From Hyphochytrium catenoides (lineage: Eukaryota > Sar > Hyphochytriomycetes > Hyphochytriales > Hyphochytriaceae), in assembly GCA_900088475.1 (NCBI GenBank), contig FLMG01000355.1:292805-356804 (forward strand): a DNA stretch of 64,000 nucleotides, read 5' to 3'. The notes beneath the pieces were generated by a model that had not been told where the DNA came from, searched no databases, and was given only the letters and a program-made list of their open reading frames with translations. A program made the translations under genes and the position numbers. Positions 60,008-64,000 of the stretch are shown here, piece by piece (within the stretch, counting starts at the first letter, position 1; every line of letters starts with the position of its first letter).

Positions 60008-63000
60008 TCATTCAAAGCAATAAAGCTGCAGAGCCTTCTCACACGCCTTAAAGGTGGCGTTTTGTTTACTCCCTCCCTTTCCCCTAGCCACCAACCGCCG
60101 CCTGATAAAGAGTCCCACAGTGAACTGTCTATTGTGAGGTGGGCCTGTAGTTTCCAGCACCTCAAACCTAGAACAAGCAACGTTAGCGAAGCTCATTCGT
60201 GCTCCGATGCTACTAGCTGCGACGACTCCTCCATTCTCCTCGCCATTCGCTTCAGTATACAATTTATCCTAAAATTCACCCTTCCTTGACTCTGCACTGG
60301 CACTACCTACGCTGCCCGCTAGTTACCCCTGCCCAATCAGTATGTACCATAGTTTAAGGTTGGCGTCTTCTCCGTTGGCGCTATTGACCGAGTCGAACAG
60401 CCTGGTCTTCGAGTCCAGCCACTCCTTCGACACAATGGCCTGTGATAGCAAGACTGAGATTAGGAATACGCACTGGGAGGCTCCAAAAGCCAAAGCAAGC
60501 ACTTTCCCACCTTTCGTATCCGTGGGTAGAGCACTTTTCTGGAGAATTTTTCTACCGCTCCAAGTCCCTGTGCAGATGGAGAGGACAATTAGTCATAAGA
60601 ATCGGAAGAGAGACTCACCAGCTCCCGGAACTAAACTCGTTGTCTTCTACTACGGCTCATGGTGCTGTAATGACCGCCGAGCGCTGTTGGCTTTCACTTA
60701 TATCTTGGTGCAGTGCTCAAGTTGCGCCCCTTTGCACTCTAACCTCCTCCTCTATTTTCTCTCAGGCCCCAAACTACGCACTCACCTGGTCTATGTATAG
60801 CGCCGCCAAGAATGACTCGAAAGCGTCCGAGAGCATTCCTTGCCTCGCCTTCGTGTCTTCTTCTAGTACTGCTGACGGGTTGTACCTGATGTAAGGCACG
60901 AGTCCGATAGCGCTTGTGATAGCAGCCAGGCGGTTGTTATTAACCAAGGCCGAACGGAGGAGAGTGAGATGGTTCTCTTGGTGAACAGGGAAATGATCGT
61001 ACAGGAATCTAGAAGATGAAGCGGACATGAAAGAACAGTCAGAGCTCTTTTCATCCTCGACTTCTCTACTCTACTCCTATTTCGGTAAGCCCCGCGGCGG
61101 CCTATACGTTCCAGGTCTTACTACTGTCATCCATAGCATGCCTACTTAGCACTTCACGTTCTCAAGTTGGCACACGGCGCTGTCTACTATGGTATCCCTG
61201 TCGCGAGCACCTGGAGATTATAAGCTGCAGGACCGCGTCGCCCAAGAACTCCAAGCGCTGGTTTTGTCCCAGGCCCATCACATCAGACTCAACAACGAAG
61301 TTTGGGTGAGTGAGGCTTTGTATCAAGAGTCGCGGGCTATTGAACTTGATCCCAACATCTTGCTCAAAGGTCCGGTACCTTTCACGATACAGAGCCAGAT
61401 CAGACCCATTCAAAGAGGCCAGCGAAGGGTAGGGGCACCTATATGAGGGAAAGGAATGACAAGAACCCATGGCTTGCAAAGAAAGGTCGTCCAGAAAGCA
61501 GCTACAGTATAACTCCAGAGTAGCTGAACCCAAGGATCAGGATGTAAAGAGACCACAGGGTTGGACAGCGATCATGGCATGCATACCTTTCATAAGCTAG
61601 AGAGCTCCTAACTTCCTCTTCATCTTTATGCATTCCGGCTCGAATGGTCTTCAGTTCCTCGTTAGACAGCCATATAGACCGGAGATCAGGCTCCTGGGAA
61701 AAGAGAAGATCACCGTATAGTTTTCTGCAAGCAGCCAGCCCCTGAGATCCAGATAATTAGAGTTAGACACTTTCTGCCAGTCAATGCCACGGGCTGCATC
61801 AAAGACGTCACACTTTTGAGAGCAAGATGAAAGAAACCGCCGTTACATGTCGAAATGACGGTACCACGGAGACTTCCAGCACGCAGAACGTCGAAGGGAC
61901 GACGACAAACAAAGCTTACCTGGTCTAAAAATAGGGCTCCAGCCAGCGCCTCTACGCAGTCCGCAAGCAGGTTCTGCTTATCAAACTTTGACATTCTATC
62001 AGATCGGAGTGAGCAGAGAACGTAGTCCTGGAACCTGAATCGGAGAGCGATATCGCATAAAATCTCGTTGTTGACAATCCCTGAGAGAGGAGACGGGTGT
62101 TTGGTTGGAAGAAGAGGGGGGAGGGGAAGAGGGGAGGAGAGTAAGCAAGCAGGAAGGACTCAGCCGGCTTAACTTCTGCAATCGACAAGCACAAAAAGCG
62201 AGTGCGGAAATGCCTGGCGGATCTGAGAACATGGCGTGGGCGAACGGGGTAGCGCGGACGTAGATGTATAGCATCAGCATGGATAGACTATATGACGTAT
62301 GGGTACGGAGGAGGCCTGCTCGTGCTGCCCTACCAGCCCTAAACCGTGTAAGCCCTCCTTCTTGTTCTTCAGGAAGGTGAAAGTAGAGGGAAGTAGAGGT
62401 GATTAGCTCTATCACGGCGTCCCCTAAGAACTCTAGGCGCTGATTGTGCCCATCGAAGGACCAACGGAGATTGGATGAAGTCCAGCGGAGTGCCACCCGC
62501 GAATCTTCCTGATAGGTTGCCTGCACCCCTCGGGCCTGCGCACATTCTATGTAAGGAACTAGAGAAAGGAAATAGCTTCCCTCTCATAAAGCTAAGGCAA
62601 GGAGATAGCCGTAACCTCATGTGAGTTCCTCTTCCGCTGCCGCCTACCCTAGTGTCCGTACATGGGCCCTCTTAGTGCTTTCCTCGTTTCGTCACTTTGT
62701 GGCTAACTTTGCACCCCTAATGACTAGAGTGTTGACCGCTACGCCGACCACCACCACTTATGATTTCCTGACTTGGGGCTTTATTCGCACCTTCTGTTTT
62801 TCAGTTTCTAGTACATCTCTTTCCATGGTGTGCATCAACCGAGCTCTTTTGGATGTCCCTTCTGAGTCCTTGCCCTGAAGCAACAGCAGTGCAGCTTGGG
62901 CGCTGTCCATACTATCCAATTCGTTCTCCGCAACGGCCTAAACAACGTTGAATATCAGACAAGACCTAAGAGAAGAGGTTTCCTACAATGCAGATGATAG

Positions 63001-63597
63001 TCTCTATTTAACCCTATACCTTCTCAGCCTGAGGGTAGCGGTGTCCGACCCTCACAAGCGCTTTTTGGCCCTCGGGGGTGTTCAGGGACTGCATGCCTGT
63101 TGGGGCCGTTAGTGAATCCGAAAGAATGAAGAGGAAGCACGAGGAATCTTTGATTGAGGGACTAGGCTTAAATGGAAAGAGAAAGGGAGACGAGAGAAGA
63201 ATGGTGGAGTGACACGGGGACGCAGAAATAACAATGCACCACCATTTAATTTGAGCATGTCGGAGCTAAGAAGACAGAGGCACCACTGCGCACCGAGTAG
63301 AGAGAAATGTGAATAATGGGAGAAGAGGAAGGTTGCGGAAGGAGGCAGGATAGGGCCAAGTACTCTTGAGTCACGACGACGTGAGGGAGCTGCTTAGAGG
63401 AGGTTTGGATTGGCAAGTTTTAAGAGAATGTGAAATGACAGCAATGTATGCGCACCAGCATCCACATAGGAAGGATGAGTGAACGCTTGTCTAAGCAGTG
63501 CCTTGTTTTTGAAGGTGACACCAATCTTCGCTTCTAGCTTTATGAAGTCTGTGAAGTTTCGGACGTAACGAAGTATAATAGGCAGAACCCCAGCCAT
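60008..63597 (-). CDS. Compact Dicer-like protein: two RNase III domains plus dsRBD
   Basis: A 12-exon minus-strand model of 559 residues: 63456-63597, 63020-63096, 62791-62937, 62334-62520, 61920-62080, 61714-61812, 61587-61693, 61211-61438, 60786-61008, 60511-60567, 60348-60439, 60008-60167. All phases close. RNase III domain A has [14 protein letters not shown], then [15 protein letters not shown] and [17 protein letters not shown]. Domain B has [12 protein letters not shown], then [15 protein letters not shown] and [17 protein letters not shown]. Each keeps the four metal-binding acids (E and D of RLEFLGD; D and E of the second motif). The C terminus is dsRBD-like ([16 protein letters not shown] ... 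[18 protein letters not shown]). There is no helicase or PAZ domain, as reported for diatom Dicer-like proteins. It should cut double-stranded RNA. About 100 residues separate HPSYVD from NQRLE in domain A. Confidence 0.88.
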
Positions 63598-63818
63598 CTA
63601 CGCAGAGCAACAAATGGAAGGGCGGATAAGAAGAAGGTTACGAAGAAGTCAGAGAGAGCATGCTCACGGACGGGCCCATTGAGGCTCATTCACGTTTAGC
63701 ATCGAGAGACGCGGGACAGACGAACCACTTCAAGGAGAGGAGGCTGTACAGAAAGGACGGTGTAGTCCAAGTTATGGAACAAAGTATAGAAAAGAAGCGC
63801 TCCGACACACTACCTCGG
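63598..63818. other. Short intergenic spacer
   Basis: About 220 bases between the RNase III start and the stop of the next minus-strand gene. It should contain the RNase III promoter and 5'UTR; no distinct element is seen. Confidence 0.4.
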
Positions 63819-64000
63819 TTATATCGGTTCGGAGGCCCGTAAGGAAGCAAATTTCGCTAAGGAAACATTTTGAGCTTGCTTCTCCTTGGTCAGCATCAGG
63901 CTGTCGCTGATCTTCCGCCATCTTCCAGATCTGTTTACCCATAAAGTACCCCTTGCAGCCTCGAATCTGCAACTGAACGAGAAATAGAGCATGAGATCAC
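63819..64000 (-). CDS. C-terminal part of an unrecognised protein (partial)
   Basis: A minus-strand frame enters from the window edge and stops at TAA (63821-63819). The last about 50 codons read as a basic, Ser/Lys-rich end (WVNRSGRWRKISDSLML, KEKQAQNVSLAKFASLRASE). A CT-rich stretch ending in CAG at about 63973-63975 is a possible acceptor at the start of this exon. A second frame is also open here, so the choice rests on composition and is uncertain. The upstream part lies outside the window, and no family is recognised. Confidence 0.35.
   Translation of the reverse strand, partial: DLMLYFSFSCRFEAARGTLWVNRSGRWRKISDSLMLTKEKQAQNVSLAKFASLRASEPI

Overview
The window is nuclear DNA from a compact, intron-rich eukaryote. 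Genes are read on both strands and most are split by short GT-AG introns (about 50-400 bases) with CT-rich 3' ends. The best guess is a stramenopile (heterokont), possibly an alga. The evidence is an N-terminal Cys/Arg motif at 54945 of a type I associate with oomycetes and diatoms, PAN_4-type Cys domains fused to a GH17 beta-1,3-glucanase, an AP2/ERF DNA-binding protein, and a helicase-free two-RNase III-domain protein. This placement is an inference; no rRNA or organelle marker is present. There are no CRISPR arrays, operons or bacterial features.

Layout. 1-509: N terminus of a probable mitochondrial protein (minus, cut by the edge). 0.6-2.87 kb: intergenic, with long GA/CT tracts. 2.87-4.38 kb: tandem GNAT protein. 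5.56-10.02 kb: Ulp1/SENP SUMO protease (12 exons). 10.93-13.86 kb: glutathione reductase (9 exons), with a possible membrane-tail exon at 14.08 kb. 14.90-18.09 kb: ORC3. 18.30-21.26 kb: AAAP amino-acid transporter (minus). 22.84-25.23 kb: GH17 with four PAN-like domains. 25.93-27.72 kb: HTH plus DDE transposase-like gene (minus). 28.52-30.12 kb: PPIL3-type cyclophilin. 30.37-34.07 kb: secreted FG-GAP/ASPIC-UnbV (CRTAC1-like) protein (minus, 12 exons). 35.65-35.88 kb: large imperfect hairpin. 36.48-37.26 kb: EF-hand protein with a myristoylation signal. 38.85 kb: tRNA-Leu(CAA) (minus). 40.25-41.74 kb: second GH17. 42.21-44.79 kb: organellar YchF GTPase (minus). 45.38-47.18 kb: AP2-domain protein (minus). 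48.03-52.52 kb: PCF11-like mRNA 3'-end factor (14 exons). 54.95-55.68 kb: Cys-motif protein. 56.33-56.87 kb: small unrecognised gene (minus). 57.12-59.93 kb: SET/Rubisco-LSMT-like protein with eroded catalytic motifs. 60.01-63.60 kb: compact Dicer-like double RNase III (minus, 12 exons). 63.82-64.0 kb: C terminus of another minus-strand gene.

The exon models were built by hand by matching splice phases to family sequence. For every multi-exon gene given as complete, the exon lengths sum to a multiple of three. Individual boundaries may still be off by a base or a few codons. The genes are mostly unrelated housekeeping functions rather than a cluster. Two functional links stand out. Two secreted GH17 enzymes of different architecture suggest beta-1,3-glucan (laminarin or cell-wall) metabolism. 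A minimal Dicer-like enzyme and a long imperfect hairpin lie 24 kb apart, which makes a small-RNA role worth testing.
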